Shown: piece after piece, positions 25,769-35,705 of the stretch
Layout: each line of letters begins with the position of its first letter
How positions within the stretch are numbered: position 1 is the first letter of the stretch
Assembly (NCBI GenBank): GCA_025141015.1
Contig: CP081098.1
Span: 2,796,501-2,860,500 of the forward strand
Length of the DNA: 64,000 nucleotides
Reading direction: 5' to 3'
DNA from: Rhodobacteraceae bacterium M382
GTDB taxonomy: Bacteria; Pseudomonadota; Alphaproteobacteria; Rhodobacterales; Rhodobacteraceae
Position numbers and translations under genes: made by a program
The notes under the pieces: generated by a model
What the model saw: the letters and a program-made list of their open reading frames with translations, nothing else
The model's database searches: none
What the model was told of the DNA's origin: nothing

Positions 25769-26314
25769 TTACCCCCGTGCGGCGACAGCTTCCATGGCTG
25801 ACTTGAGATCATGTATCAAAGTCTGCGCCATGGATCGTAATACCATGATCTGAAACGCCCCATCCGACAGGCGGGTTATGGAGGCCGCCATATGCGCCAA
25901 TTCGGTGCGCAGCGTCTGTCCCGGATCAAATTGGCCAGGCCGCAGATCCACCGGTGCCAGGCGTGCCAGAACCTCTTCGGCCCCCACCCCAGCCAGACGC
26001 ACAACCGCCCAGGCATCGCCTTGATCTGTCAAAGCTGCGAGCGTGGACAATTTTTCATCCGGTGCCGCACCCAACAAAACCGCCTGATTGCGCCCAAACC
26101 AGATCACCTGCCCGCCATCACCGAACAGTGCCTGACCTGGGTCCGGAAACCCGACCCCATGGGCCGCGCGCAAATGATCCGACACCGCCTGTCCCTTGCC
26201 GATATAGGGCGCGACGGACGTCATCACCCCAACCTGCATTTCGCTCAGCGTGATCGCCCCGATGGTTGTCGGGACCAGCCCGTCACAGGGTGTTTTTGCA
26301 CTCAATTCAACCAC
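25769..26314 (-). CDS. soxG: Sarcosine oxidase, gamma subunit
   Basis: A subunit of heterotetrameric sarcosine oxidase, about 181 residues here. Seen: APDEKLSTLAALTDQGDAW, LAGVGAEEVLARLAPVDLRP and HMAASITRL, which match the SoxG family (GcvT-like fold). I choose a GTG start at 26314 because GAAGGAGGG stands about nine bases upstream and the overlap with soxA falls to 8 bases; the ATG at 26338 would overlap by 32. Last gene of soxBDAG. Confidence 0.85.
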   Translation of the reverse strand: MVELSAKTPCDGLVPTTIGAITLSEMQVGVMTSVAPYIGKGQAVSDHLRAAHGVGFPDPGQALFGDGGQVIWFGRNQAVLLGAAPDEKLSTLAALTDQGDAWAVVRLAGVGAEEVLARLAPVDLRPGQFDPGQTLRTELAHMAASITRLSDGAFQIMVLRSMAQTLIHDLKSAMEAVAARG

Positions 26315-29237
26315 GCAACCGCCCTCCTTCAGGGTCAAAGAACACTGGGTTCACCACTTCACACAGGGTATCTACACCGCGCAGATGATCGACCAGCCTG
26401 ACCTGCTGGCCCATTCGCTCGGGTCCGTTTTTCAGGAACCCCAGCGCAATCATGTGACCCAGGGTCGGCGAATGCCCTACCGAAGTCACATATCCCTGAT
26501 CATTCACCCGCTCGACCGTGTCACCGGGGGTGAACAAATGCGCTCCGGCGGTCAGCTCTCCCCCCGACTCCAGAGGTTTCAGCCCGACCAACCGTTCGCG
26601 GTCGGCCTCTGACAATCCGGGGCGCTGCGCCATCGGTTTTCCCAGGCACTCTTTTTTCTTGGAAACCATCCCCTGCATGCCGACGTCAAACGCGGTGGTG
26701 CGCCCGTGAATTTCGGCATGGGTGATGAATCCTTTTTCGATCCGCAGCACGTTCAGCGCCTCCATCCCGTAGGGACCGCCACCGATGGCTTCGGCCCGGG
26801 ATGTCAGTTCGCGAAACAGGCTGTCACCAAACCGGGACGGCACCGCGATTTCATAGGCATGTTCGCCCGAAAACGATATTCGGAACAGCCGCGCGTTGAC
26901 ACCGCCAATGGCGACTGCCCCGCAGGACATGTACGGAAAGCTGTCGTTGTCGATTGGCGTATCCATCAAATCGTTCAACACATCACGTGCCTTGGGCCCG
27001 GCAACAGCAAACTGCGCCCATTGTTCGGTGACCGACGTGAACCGCACATCCCATTCTGGTCGCAGCGCCTGAGTGATATACTCTAGGTGCTTCATGACTT
27101 CGCCCGCTGCGGCTGTGGTCGTCGTCATCACATAATGATGCTCTCCCAATCGTGCAGTGGTGCCATCGTCCATGACAAATCCGTCTTCGCGCAGCATCAG
27201 CCCATAGCGCACGCGCCCGATCTTGAGCGTACTGAACATGTTGGTATAGGCATAATCCAACAGCTTGCCCGCGTCCGGCCCCTGAATGTCGATCTTGCCC
27301 AGCGTGGACACATCACAGACCCCAACAGCCTCGCGCACCATGTTGACTTCGCGATTGCAACTCTGCTGCCAAGTGGCTTCACCGGATTGCGGAAAATAGC
27401 TGGGGCGATACCACAGCCCTGCCTCGATGAACGGCGCACCACGGGCAACGGTGGCGGCATGCGAGGTGGTGAACCGCTCCGGTTTGAACCCTTTGCCTTC
27501 GGCCCCTGCCCCCATCGCCGCGAGCGACACCGGGTTGAACGGAGGACGGAATGTGGTTGTTCCGGTTTCGGGAATGGCGCGCCCCGTGGCATCCGCCAAA
27601 ACCGCCAGCGCCCCCATGTTCGAAGACTTCCCCTGATCGGTGGCCATACCCAGCGTGGTATAGCGCTTCATGTGCTCGACCGAGCGAAAGTTTTCCACCG
27701 CGGCCTGTTTCACATCCTTGACCGTGACGTCGTTCTGAAAATCCAGCCACGCCCGGCCTTTGCCCGGTACCGCCCAAAGCGGGCTCATGGCATAGGGCGC
27801 GTCCTCTGCCCGGGGCAAGGCGATCTCGGGCACCGAATACCCCAGATCATCCAGGGCGGTCCGCGCCACCGCAACGCCCTCGCCCAGACAGGCGGCTGTG
27901 CTGAAGGTGCCGTTGGCCGCGCCTGCCGCGCTCAACCCCGGGATCATCCCGGGCTTGGGCACAAAGGCGGCAATGTCCGCGCGCCATATCGGGCGTCCGT
28001 TCTGGTGACAGGTCAGATGCACATTCGGGTTCCATCCGCCAGACATCGCCAGACAATCGGTCAGGATTTTTTCCGTCCCGCTGACCGTACGCACCGTGAT
28101 CGATTCAACCCGTTTGCGCCCGCCCGCATCACAAACCTGCGCCCCGCGATACACCCGGAACATGTTGGACTGAGGAGCATCATGGCGGCTGTCTATCAGA
28201 GCGGCCACATGCACACCCGCAGCCACCAGATCCTGCGCTGTGCGATGAGCCTGATCATTGTTTGCAAAAACGGTGACCCGCCTGCCCGGTGCCACGCCCC
28301 ATCGGTTCAAATAGGCCCGCACGGCCCCGGCGGTCATGATCCCCGGCCGGTCGTTGTTGCGGAAGGCCACCGGGCGCTCGATGGCCCCGGCGGCCAGAAC
28401 GGCACGTTTTGCGACAATCCGCCAAAAGCATTCCAGAGGGGCCTTGCCGGTGCGCGCTTTGTGGTGGGTCACCTTTTCCAGCGCCGCATACGTCCCCTGA
28501 TCATAAGCACCCACAACGGATGTGCGCGTCATCAGCCGTACATTGTCCATACTGCGCAATTCGGCCAGGATACTCTCGGCCCAGTCTGAACCAGCCATGT
28601 CATCAACGGTTTCGCTCTCTGCCAACAACCGCCCGCCCATGCGCGAATCTTCGTCTGCCAGAATCACATCCGCCCCGGCCCGACCTGCGGCCAGCGCCGC
28701 CATCAACCCCGTGGGTCCCGCCCCAATCACCAGCAGATCGCAAAAGGCATAGGCTTTTTCATAGCGATCCGAATCTGCTTCCCCCGACAGCGCGCCCAGA
28801 CCGGCAGCGCGCCGGATCATCGGCTCATAGATTTTCTCCCAGAATGCAGCTGGCCACATGAAGGTCTTGTAATAGAACCCCGCGCCAAAGAACGGGGCCG
28901 CAAGATCATTCACCGACATCACGTCCAGATCCAACGACGGCCAACGGTTCTGGCTCGACGCCTCCAACCCTTCAAAAATCTCCTGCACCGTGGCGCGCAT
29001 GTTGGGCTCGCGATTGGTGCCCGATCCAATGGTCACCAACGCGTTGGGCTCTTCGCTCCCCGCACTCAACACGCCGCGCGGGCGGTGGTATTTGAACGAC
29101 CGCCCCATCAGATGCACATCATTGGCCAACAGTGCCGAGGCCAGAGTGTCCCCCTCCAGGCCCATATAATCACGCCCGTCAAAGCGGAACGAAACGCTCG
29201 CCGCACCGGCGGTCAGCCCCTTGCCTGCAATTCTCAT
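26307..29237 (-). CDS. soxA: Sarcosine oxidase, alpha subunit
   Basis: A 976-residue subunit. The N-terminus holds a ferredoxin-like fold (VSFRFDGRDYMGLEGDTLAS), followed by the NAD-binding domain (CDLLVIGAGPTGLMAALAAG, about residue 170) and a C-terminal aminomethyltransferase (GcvT-like) domain from about residue 600 that takes the methyl group to tetrahydrofolate. Full length for the family. Four-base overlap with soxD upstream. Confidence 0.95.
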   Translation of the reverse strand: MRIAGKGLTAGAASVSFRFDGRDYMGLEGDTLASALLANDVHLMGRSFKYHRPRGVLSAGSEEPNALVTIGSGTNREPNMRATVQEIFEGLEASSQNRWPSLDLDVMSVNDLAAPFFGAGFYYKTFMWPAAFWEKIYEPMIRRAAGLGALSGEADSDRYEKAYAFCDLLVIGAGPTGLMAALAAGRAGADVILADEDSRMGGRLLAESETVDDMAGSDWAESILAELRSMDNVRLMTRTSVVGAYDQGTYAALEKVTHHKARTGKAPLECFWRIVAKRAVLAAGAIERPVAFRNNDRPGIMTAGAVRAYLNRWGVAPGRRVTVFANNDQAHRTAQDLVAAGVHVAALIDSRHDAPQSNMFRVYRGAQVCDAGGRKRVESITVRTVSGTEKILTDCLAMSGGWNPNVHLTCHQNGRPIWRADIAAFVPKPGMIPGLSAAGAANGTFSTAACLGEGVAVARTALDDLGYSVPEIALPRAEDAPYAMSPLWAVPGKGRAWLDFQNDVTVKDVKQAAVENFRSVEHMKRYTTLGMATDQGKSSNMGALAVLADATGRAIPETGTTTFRPPFNPVSLAAMGAGAEGKGFKPERFTTSHAATVARGAPFIEAGLWYRPSYFPQSGEATWQQSCNREVNMVREAVGVCDVSTLGKIDIQGPDAGKLLDYAYTNMFSTLKIGRVRYGLMLREDGFVMDDGTTARLGEHHYVMTTTTAAAGEVMKHLEYITQALRPEWDVRFTSVTEQWAQFAVAGPKARDVLNDLMDTPIDNDSFPYMSCGAVAIGGVNARLFRISFSGEHAYEIAVPSRFGDSLFRELTSRAEAIGGGPYGMEALNVLRIEKGFITHAEIHGRTTAFDVGMQGMVSKKKECLGKPMAQRPGLSEADRERLVGLKPLESGGELTAGAHLFTPGDTVERVNDQGYVTSVGHSPTLGHMIALGFLKNGPERMGQQVRLVDHLRGVDTLCEVVNPVFFDPEGGRLRG

Positions 29238-29503
29238 CGCGGACCTCCCAGATCGGCGTCTTGGGCCAATTGCGACCCCAGCATTTCATGGGTCGCGACA
29301 TTGCGCTCCACAACAACCCAGGATCCACATCCCATCTCGTGATACCACAGCTCCTTGAGCGGGCCCGCCGGATTGTCCCGCAGATTCACATATTCATGCC
29401 ATTGCTCAATCGGTGCATCCGCGGCCGGGCGCTGCAACGCAGCACCTTGATAATAGAACTCGCGGCGATCACGCTCACCGCAAACTGGACAGGTGACCCT
29501 CAT
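29234..29503 (-). CDS. soxD: Sarcosine oxidase, delta subunit
   Basis: An 89-residue subunit with the zinc-binding N-terminus MRVTCPVCGERDRREFYYQG and the conserved REN-like segment LRDNPAGPLKELWYHEMGC. The ATG at 29503 is the normal start; the open frame extends ten codons further. Its position between soxB and soxA is standard. Confidence 0.93.
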   Translation of the reverse strand: MRVTCPVCGERDRREFYYQGAALQRPAADAPIEQWHEYVNLRDNPAGPLKELWYHEMGCGSWVVVERNVATHEMLGSQLAQDADLGGPR

Positions 29504-29599
29504 GCGCCGCGCTCCTTCTTCATCTCGCCACAAAAACTCCGGGGGTGAGGCCGCATGGCCGAGGGGGCAGCGCCCCCTGCCCCGGTCGCTTCACATCGA

Positions 29600-30853
29600 T
29601 CAATGCAGGTTATGTTGTGCACCGGTCCCCTCCTCATCCATCAGGTCATAGCCGGTCTCGAACCGGTCCAACTTGAATTTTGTGGCCGCGTCATGCGGCC
29701 GGTCCGTGGCGATCAGATGGGCAAAGCAATGGCCAGACGCCGGGGTCGCCTTGAACCCGCCATAACACCAGCCGGCGTTCAGGTAGAGCCCGTCGATATG
29801 CGTTTTGTCGATGATCGGTGAGCCGTCCGGCGTCATGTCCATGATCCCACCCCAACTGCGCAGCAAACGCGCCTTGGCCACGGCCGGTACCATGGCAACA
29901 CAGGTCTCCATCGTGTGCTCGACCATCGGCAAATTGCCCCGCGCCGCATAGGAGCTGTAGAAATCCAGGTACGACCCGAACACCAACCCGCCCTTGTCCG
30001 ACTGACTGATATAAAGATGCCCTTCGGCAAAGGTGATCACATGGTCGATGATCGGTTTCAGCCCCTCAGACACAAACGCCTGCAACACATGGCTTTCAAC
30101 AGGCAGGCGCATCCCCGCCATGGCCGCCACCTGACCGGATCGACCCGCCGCAGCCATGGCGACCTTTTTGGCCCGGATCGGCCCGCGTGAGGTCTGCACC
30201 CCGACGACTTTGCCGTTTTCAATGTCGATGCCGGTGACTTCGCAGTTCTGGATCAGGTCCACCCCACGTTGATCGGCACCACGGGCAAAACCCCAGGCCA
30301 CCGCATCATGGCGCGCGGTGCCAGCCCGGCGCTGCAAAAGCGCACCCATGATCGGAAACCGGTTGTTGTCATAATTCAGGAACGGCACCATCTCCCGCAG
30401 CTGTTCGCGGCTGACCAGTTCAGCATCATCGCCCTGGTTGACGATGGCATTGCCGCGGCGCACCGCACCGTCACGTTGGCCATCATTGTGATACAGATTC
30501 AAAATCCCGCGCTGGGACATCATCGCGTTATAGTTCAGGTCCTGTTCCAGCCCTTCCCACAGTTTCAGGGAATGGGAATAGAATTCGGAATTGCCCGGCA
30601 AAAAGTAGTTGGCCCGCACAATCGTGGTGTTGCGCCCGACGTTACCGCCCCCCAGATACCCTTTTTCCAGGACCGCGATGTTGGTCAGCCCGTGTTCCTT
30701 GGCCAGATAATATGCCGTGGCCAAACCATGGCCACCGCCACCGATGATCACTGCGTCATATTCCGCCTTGGGCTGCGGATCACGCCAATGGGGTTTCCAC
30801 CCCTTGTTGCCGGTCAGCCCTTCTTTGAAAACACGCCAGCCTGAAAACCGCAT
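29600..30853 (-). CDS. soxB: Sarcosine oxidase, beta subunit
   Basis: A 417-residue flavoprotein, the catalytic subunit that demethylates sarcosine. The Rossmann FAD motif DAVIIGGGGHGLATAYYLAK lies at residues 34-53 and RRAGTARHDAVAWGFARG near 175 contains the histidine that carries covalent FMN in the family. The length equals that of known SoxB proteins. GGGGAGAG precedes the ATG at 30853. It is the first gene of soxBDAG; the promoter must lie between it and the transposase remnant. Confidence 0.95.
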   Translation of the reverse strand: MRFSGWRVFKEGLTGNKGWKPHWRDPQPKAEYDAVIIGGGGHGLATAYYLAKEHGLTNIAVLEKGYLGGGNVGRNTTIVRANYFLPGNSEFYSHSLKLWEGLEQDLNYNAMMSQRGILNLYHNDGQRDGAVRRGNAIVNQGDDAELVSREQLREMVPFLNYDNNRFPIMGALLQRRAGTARHDAVAWGFARGADQRGVDLIQNCEVTGIDIENGKVVGVQTSRGPIRAKKVAMAAAGRSGQVAAMAGMRLPVESHVLQAFVSEGLKPIIDHVITFAEGHLYISQSDKGGLVFGSYLDFYSSYAARGNLPMVEHTMETCVAMVPAVAKARLLRSWGGIMDMTPDGSPIIDKTHIDGLYLNAGWCYGGFKATPASGHCFAHLIATDRPHDAATKFKLDRFETGYDLMDEEGTGAQHNLH

Positions 30854-31028
30854 GATCACTCTCCCCTTCGAACCCGAACCCCCAAGAGCGCGCGACGCGC
30901 CCGGTTCGCCCTCAACCTGTTGTCCCCCACCCATACCGGTCAGAGCAAGTAGATTTCGACGTCGACGTCACACGAACTAACCACATATGTCTAGTGCTAA
31001 TTCCGTCACAGCATGTCGCAAAATAATC

Positions 31029-31472
31029 ATGGTGACAAATTTCGGGAAACAGACGGGCCGCTGTAGTCGGATCTGGCGCAAGTTGCACATCTGGATGGAT
31101 GAGGAACTGCTGGATGGTTGGGCAGGCTTCGTCACCAACAGCTGAATCGGGGATGCGCCCAAGCGACCCGATGTATTGAACCAAATCCCGCCGCCTAAGA
31201 ATGCACAGACCTGGAACCCGACAAACGACGGAATCTGTGCCCGCAATGGCTCGGTCAATGCGTTGCAATATCCGGGCCGCATCTGTGGCTACGTTGGGGC
31301 GGGCACCACCGCCACAGCCGCGTTGAACCGAAGATGCACTGTCTGAAACTCTTTGGCCAATCAAGGATGGCCAGGGGGTTTGAAAAGAAGGTCGCGGAAA
31401 TCCAGATCCGCATCGCAGTCCTGAACCGCAGGTACGGATTTTGATATACCCATCACTGAGCCCGAAAGCTAA
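31029..31472 (+). pseudogene. Decayed IS5-family transposase remnant
   Basis: The plus strand encodes pieces of an IS5-type transposase in order: IWRKLHIWMDEE (from 31071), then a TGA at 31143, IGDAPKRPDVLNQ, IPPPKNAQTWNPTN, CARNGSVNALQYPGR, a frameshift near 31280, WGGHHRHSRVEPKMHCLKLF, EKKVAEIQIRIAVLN, and after another shift IPITEPES to a TAA at 31472. Intact relatives carry about 35 more residues between NQ and IPP, so an internal deletion is present too. No terminal repeats could be assigned. Confidence 0.75.
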
Positions 31473-32126
31473 ATCCGTCTGGGTTATGGGAGAGACCGAA
31501 CATCACCCGAAGTGCGCAGCAAAGCCCCCGCAGCTGAACCACAAAGATCCCGCCCAAATGGTCCGTGCAAAACGCGCCCTGTGTTGCAATGGTCCCGCAG
31601 CGGGACCGGAGCCGTGGCAGCCTTGGGCATCTCCGACCTGTCGCGCCACGAGACAATCCCGCAGGAGGCATTCAAGATGATGGAGCGACCGGTGGACCCG
31701 CGAGTTTTGGGATCCACGCGCGCATTATAGGCGGTTGGCAGCAGTGGGTAAGCGATCTGTAGATGATCTTTTGACCAGGAAAAAGATCGGGCTTGTCAGG
31801 TGGTCTTCAGGCCGAAACACCCCAGGCCGATCGCCTCCTTTTGTGGGACACTTTTCCTTTGTCCCAGCAGCGCTTGCGCGCCAGATGGCAGATTTTAGGA
31901 TCACAGTGGCTGCGCGCGCCCGATCACGAAACTCTTAACTACGAAACTCTGTCAGCCACCCTTTCAAGGATCTGCAAAGAACATGGCAGAAACCCGACAA
32001 GAAAAGGCTATCCCAAAGTGTGGCAGCATTGGCCGCGGCCAATCGGACGGGCCTAATCAGGATACCATGAGCACCATTGCCCAAACCGCAGGAGCGGGCT
32101 TGTAAGAAGGTTTCAGTTTGGAAATC
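31473..32126. other. Unexplained intergenic DNA between the transposase remnant and the dehydrogenase
   Basis: About 650 bases with no gene I can support. Short overlapping frames occur on both strands. A near-perfect palindrome, GGTCCCGC-A-GCGGGACC, lies at 31591-31607. The region may hold further transposon debris or a repeat family. Confidence 0.35.
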
Positions 32127-32162
32127 GAAACCGGCGCACCAGAAATCCTGCGCGCCGGTTTC
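32127..32162 (-). terminator. Putative terminator of the glutamate-type dehydrogenase gene
   Basis: GAAACCGGCGC (32127-32137) pairs with GCGCCGGTTTC (32152-32162), a perfect 11-bp stem, about 20 bases after the gene's stop. The following T-run on the minus strand is short. Confidence 0.6.
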
Positions 32163-32180
32163 CTATCGTTGTTTTCAGGC

Positions 32181-33611
32181 TTACAGCCCTTTGGCCCGGT
32201 AGCTCTTGGCCACCTTGTCGATGGACACCAGATAGGCGGCGGTGCGCAGGTCGGTGACATCGGCCCGGCTGTGCCAGACCTCACGCATCGATTGATAGGC
32301 GATCCGCATCGTATCATCGAGCCCGGAGCGCACCAGCTCCAGCTCTCCTGCGCCGCGAAGGTATTTCTGTTTGAAATCCGGCGAAGGGGACCAAGCCTTA
32401 CCCATGGCATCGCTCAGGCTCTCCAATTGATCCACCACCAACTGATGGCGCGCCTCTTCCTGGCGGCGCTGCATCCGGCCAAAGCGGATATGGCTGAGGT
32501 TCTTGACCCATTCGAAATAGGACACCGTCACACCGCCGGCATTGGCGTACATGTCCGGAATGATCACAGTGCCTTTCTGGCGCAGGATATCATCCGCCCC
32601 TGCAGTCACTGGGCCATTTGCTGCTTCGATAATCAGGGGGGCCTTGATCCGGTCCGCGTTGGACAGATTGATCACCCCTTCCAGAGCCGCCGGAATCAGA
32701 ATGTCGCATTCTTCCTCCAAAACGGCCGCGCCTTCGGCGGAATGGGTCGCATCCGGGAATCCTGTGACCCCGCCATGTTTGACGATCCAGTTGCGCACCC
32801 CTTCGACGTCCAGCCCATCGGGATTAAACAGCGCACCATCGCGTTCGATAATGCCGGTCACCCTGCAGCCGTCCTCTTCGCTCAGGAATTTGGCGGCGTG
32901 ATACCCCACATTGCCCAACCCCTGAACAATGACCCGCTTGCCATCCAGCGTGCCGGTCAGACCAGCCTTTTCCATGTCGCGCGCATCACGAAAGAACTCA
33001 TGTAGGGCGTATTGCACCCCGCGCCCTGTCGCTTCGGTCCGGCCCTGGATCCCGCCGGCATTGATCGGCTTGCCCGTGACACAGGCGCGCCCGTTGATGT
33101 CCGTGGTGTTCATGCGCATGTATTGATCCGAGATCCACGCCATTTCCCGTTCCCCTGTCCCCATGTCGGGTGCAGGCACGTTTTGGGAGGGATGGATGAG
33201 ATCCCGTTTGATCAGCTCATAGGCAAACCGGCGTGTGATCTGTTCCAGTTCATGTTCATCATATTGGCGCGGATCAATGCACAATCCGCCTTTGGACCCG
33301 CCAAAGGGTGCCTCGACCAGGGAACATTTATAGGTCATCAGCGCCGCCAGCGCTTCGACCTCGTCCTGGTTGACGGAGGGGGCGAAACGAATTCCGCCCT
33401 TGACCGGTTCCATATGTTCCGAATGCACGGATCGATACCCGGTAAACGTCTGGATCTGCCCCCGCAGGCGCACCCCGAACCGCACGGTATAGGTCGCATT
33501 ACAAACCCGGATTTTCTCTTCCAAACCTGGTGGCAAATCCATCAGGGCAACCGCCCGATTGAACATCAAATCCACGCTCTCGCGGAAACTCGGTTCGTTG
33601 GCTCGCTGCAT
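32181..33611 (-). CDS. Glu/Leu/Phe/Val dehydrogenase family protein (glutamate dehydrogenase-like)
   Basis: A 476-residue oxidative deaminase. PVKGGIRFAPSVNQDEVEAL and FGGSKGGLCIDPR hold the substrate lysines, DMGTGEREMAWI the next conserved part, and VIVQGLGNVGYHAAKFLSEE the NAD(P)-binding Rossmann motif near residue 225. It most likely interconverts glutamate and 2-oxoglutarate; leucine or phenylalanine cannot be excluded by eye. Single gene with its own hairpin terminator. Confidence 0.9.
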   Translation of the reverse strand: MQRANEPSFRESVDLMFNRAVALMDLPPGLEEKIRVCNATYTVRFGVRLRGQIQTFTGYRSVHSEHMEPVKGGIRFAPSVNQDEVEALAALMTYKCSLVEAPFGGSKGGLCIDPRQYDEHELEQITRRFAYELIKRDLIHPSQNVPAPDMGTGEREMAWISDQYMRMNTTDINGRACVTGKPINAGGIQGRTEATGRGVQYALHEFFRDARDMEKAGLTGTLDGKRVIVQGLGNVGYHAAKFLSEEDGCRVTGIIERDGALFNPDGLDVEGVRNWIVKHGGVTGFPDATHSAEGAAVLEEECDILIPAALEGVINLSNADRIKAPLIIEAANGPVTAGADDILRQKGTVIIPDMYANAGGVTVSYFEWVKNLSHIRFGRMQRRQEEARHQLVVDQLESLSDAMGKAWSPSPDFKQKYLRGAGELELVRSGLDDTMRIAYQSMREVWHSRADVTDLRTAAYLVSIDKVAKSYRAKGL

Positions 33612-34010
33612 TCGGCAATTCTCCGTTGTTGAGGGGCAGGTCTCTTCTCAGAATGATTTTGTTCGACTCGGACCTTGTTCAGAATGTCTGTCCTACTATG
33701 ACAACTTTCTTAAGAAGTGCGACCAATTTAGGCATTCCAAAAACTGAAAGTAAGACTTTGGAGGCTCCCAAGACGCTGAATACCAGCGATTCGCCCCTTC
33801 TGTCCCCGAACCGGAAACAGCAGGCAGCCGATGTGTGGAATGTAAATTAAACACCCGGTAATTCACCACATTTCGCACAGATTTCGCCCAAATTCGGCCA
33901 TGTTCCACAGGCAAAAAGTCGGAGACTAAGTGTATCTATTGCTTGCTTGCCCGATGCGGGTGGAAGAGGTCCCGATGTGTGTCCGTTACCTATTTGAAAA
34001 GGGGAATTCT
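33612..34010. other. Divergent intergenic region before the TadG-like gene
   Basis: About 400 bases, AT-richer than its surroundings near 33690-33760. It must carry promoters for the dehydrogenase and for the TadG-like operon. I see no clear gene, repeat or RNA. The frame of the TadG-like gene remains open to 33930, but the part before 34011 does not look like coding sequence. Confidence 0.4.
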
Positions 34011-35705
34011 GTGCGTCCACGCACCAGATTTCTCAACAAAATATCGGCTCACGGCAAACGCTTTGCGCGTGAAGAAGACGGAACTCTGCTGATTTTCGGC
34101 GTCTATGTGTTCCTGATGATTCTCATGATGGGCGGCATCGGAATTGACATGATGCGGTTCGAACGTGACCGCACCAATCTGCAATATACGCTGGACCGCG
34201 CGGTGTTGGCGGCGGCGGACCTTGATCAGACATTGGACCCGACCGATGTGGTCAACGACTATTTTGCCAAGGCGGGTTTGTCCGAATACCTGTCTGGCGT
34301 GACCGTCTCCGAAGGTTTGGGATTCCGGAATGTGAACGCCACCGCCTCGGCCGACATCAAAACCCAGTTCATGCACATGGCCGGCGTGGATACGCTGTCC
34401 GCTCCTGCAAGCAGCACAGCCGAAGAAAGCATCGGCAGCGTCGAAATTTCCCTGGTTCTGGATGTGTCCGGGTCGATGAATTCGAACAGCCGTCTGACCA
34501 ACCTCAAAAGCGCGGCGCGGGATTTCGTCGATCAGATGGTCGACAACACCGAAGACGGCAAGCTGTCGATGTCGATTGTTCCCTATGCCACTCAGGTCTC
34601 GATGCCATCAGAATTTCTGGACCAGTTCAATTTAACCGGCGAAAACCTCTATTCCAATTGCGTGAACTTTGACCCGGTTGATTTCGACACCACCGAAATT
34701 GACGACAGCGTTGCGCTGGAGCGCACCATGCATTTCGATATCTGGACACGTGGCAATTACAGCAGCCACGACCGGCGCCCCTATGGTGGCACCGTGAGTT
34801 ACCCGATCTGCGAAAACTCCGATGCCCGAGAGTCATTGATCATGCAAAAGGATCGAAACGAACTCAAGAATTTCATTACAAACCTGTCGGCGCGCGGCAA
34901 TACGTCCATCGACCTGGGGATGAAATGGGGCACGGCCCTGTTGGACCCCAGTGTGCGCAGCGCCACCAATGCGATGATCGGTGACGGCATCGTCCCCTCT
35001 GATTTTGCCGCCCGTCCCAGCGCCTTTAACGACTCTGACACGCTTAAAATCATCGTGTTGATGACAGATGGACAAAACACGTCGCAATACTACGTGGATG
35101 ACGATTTTCGCACGGGCGGTTCCACAGTCTGGTGGAATGAAACAGCCCAAAGATATTCCGTCAGAAACCCGGCAAACGGTTTGTACTATTGGAAAGACGC
35201 AACGGACAGAGGCGACTCCGGAGATCTGGAAGCCGTCTCAAAGTGGCAAGATCACCCGTATGGTAACGGCACATATACCAAATGTACCAGCTATAGTTAT
35301 TACTATGGATGCCTTGCCACCCAAGACGACCAACCCGAAAGCGGTTCTTCGTATGAGTTGAGTTTTGCCGAACTCTGGGCCCATACACCGGTCCAATTTG
35401 TCTGGAAAAGCATCATGGCTCCGTGGATGGGCTCTTATAACGCCCGGGACGAATGGTACTATGATGTGCGCCGCTATGTGAATTCCAGCACCAAGAATTC
35501 CCGCACCAAAGACATCTGTGATACGGCCAAGGACGCTGGGGCGATCGTGTTCACCATCGGGTTCGAAGCCCCCTATTCCGGCCAGGCCGTGCTGGCAGAT
35601 TGTGCCAGCTCGGACGCCCATTACTTTGATGTGGACGGGTTGGAGATCTCCGAGGCCTTTTCGTCGATCGCATCGTCAATCCGCAAGCTGAGGTTGACCC
35701 AATGA
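34011..35705 (+). CDS. TadG-like protein with von Willebrand A domain
   Basis: About 564 residues. An N-terminal basic stretch and one membrane segment (LLIFGVYVFLMILMMGGIGI, residues 30-50) match the TadE/TadG N-terminus. A VWA domain follows, with the metal-site motif DVSGSMNSN at about residue 150 and MTDGQNTS at about 350; a long Tyr/Trp-rich insert lies before the final VWA part. Likely anchored in the inner membrane with the bulk in the periplasm. The GTG at 34011 has AAGGGG nine bases upstream; an ATG at 33975 is the alternative. First gene of a three-gene operon. Confidence 0.82.
   Translation: MRPRTRFLNKISAHGKRFAREEDGTLLIFGVYVFLMILMMGGIGIDMMRFERDRTNLQYTLDRAVLAAADLDQTLDPTDVVNDYFAKAGLSEYLSGVTVSEGLGFRNVNATASADIKTQFMHMAGVDTLSAPASSTAEESIGSVEISLVLDVSGSMNSNSRLTNLKSAARDFVDQMVDNTEDGKLSMSIVPYATQVSMPSEFLDQFNLTGENLYSNCVNFDPVDFDTTEIDDSVALERTMHFDIWTRGNYSSHDRRPYGGTVSYPICENSDARESLIMQKDRNELKNFITNLSARGNTSIDLGMKWGTALLDPSVRSATNAMIGDGIVPSDFAARPSAFNDSDTLKIIVLMTDGQNTSQYYVDDDFRTGGSTVWWNETAQRYSVRNPANGLYYWKDATDRGDSGDLEAVSKWQDHPYGNGTYTKCTSYSYYYGCLATQDDQPESGSSYELSFAELWAHTPVQFVWKSIMAPWMGSYNARDEWYYDVRRYVNSSTKNSRTKDICDTAKDAGAIVFTIGFEAPYSGQAVLADCASSDAHYFDVDGLEISEAFSSIASSIRKLRLTQ

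Noticed and set aside
27087-28589. 500-codon plus-strand frame opposite soxA
   Set aside because: Lies wholly inside the well-supported soxA gene and has low-complexity, His/Arg-rich composition.
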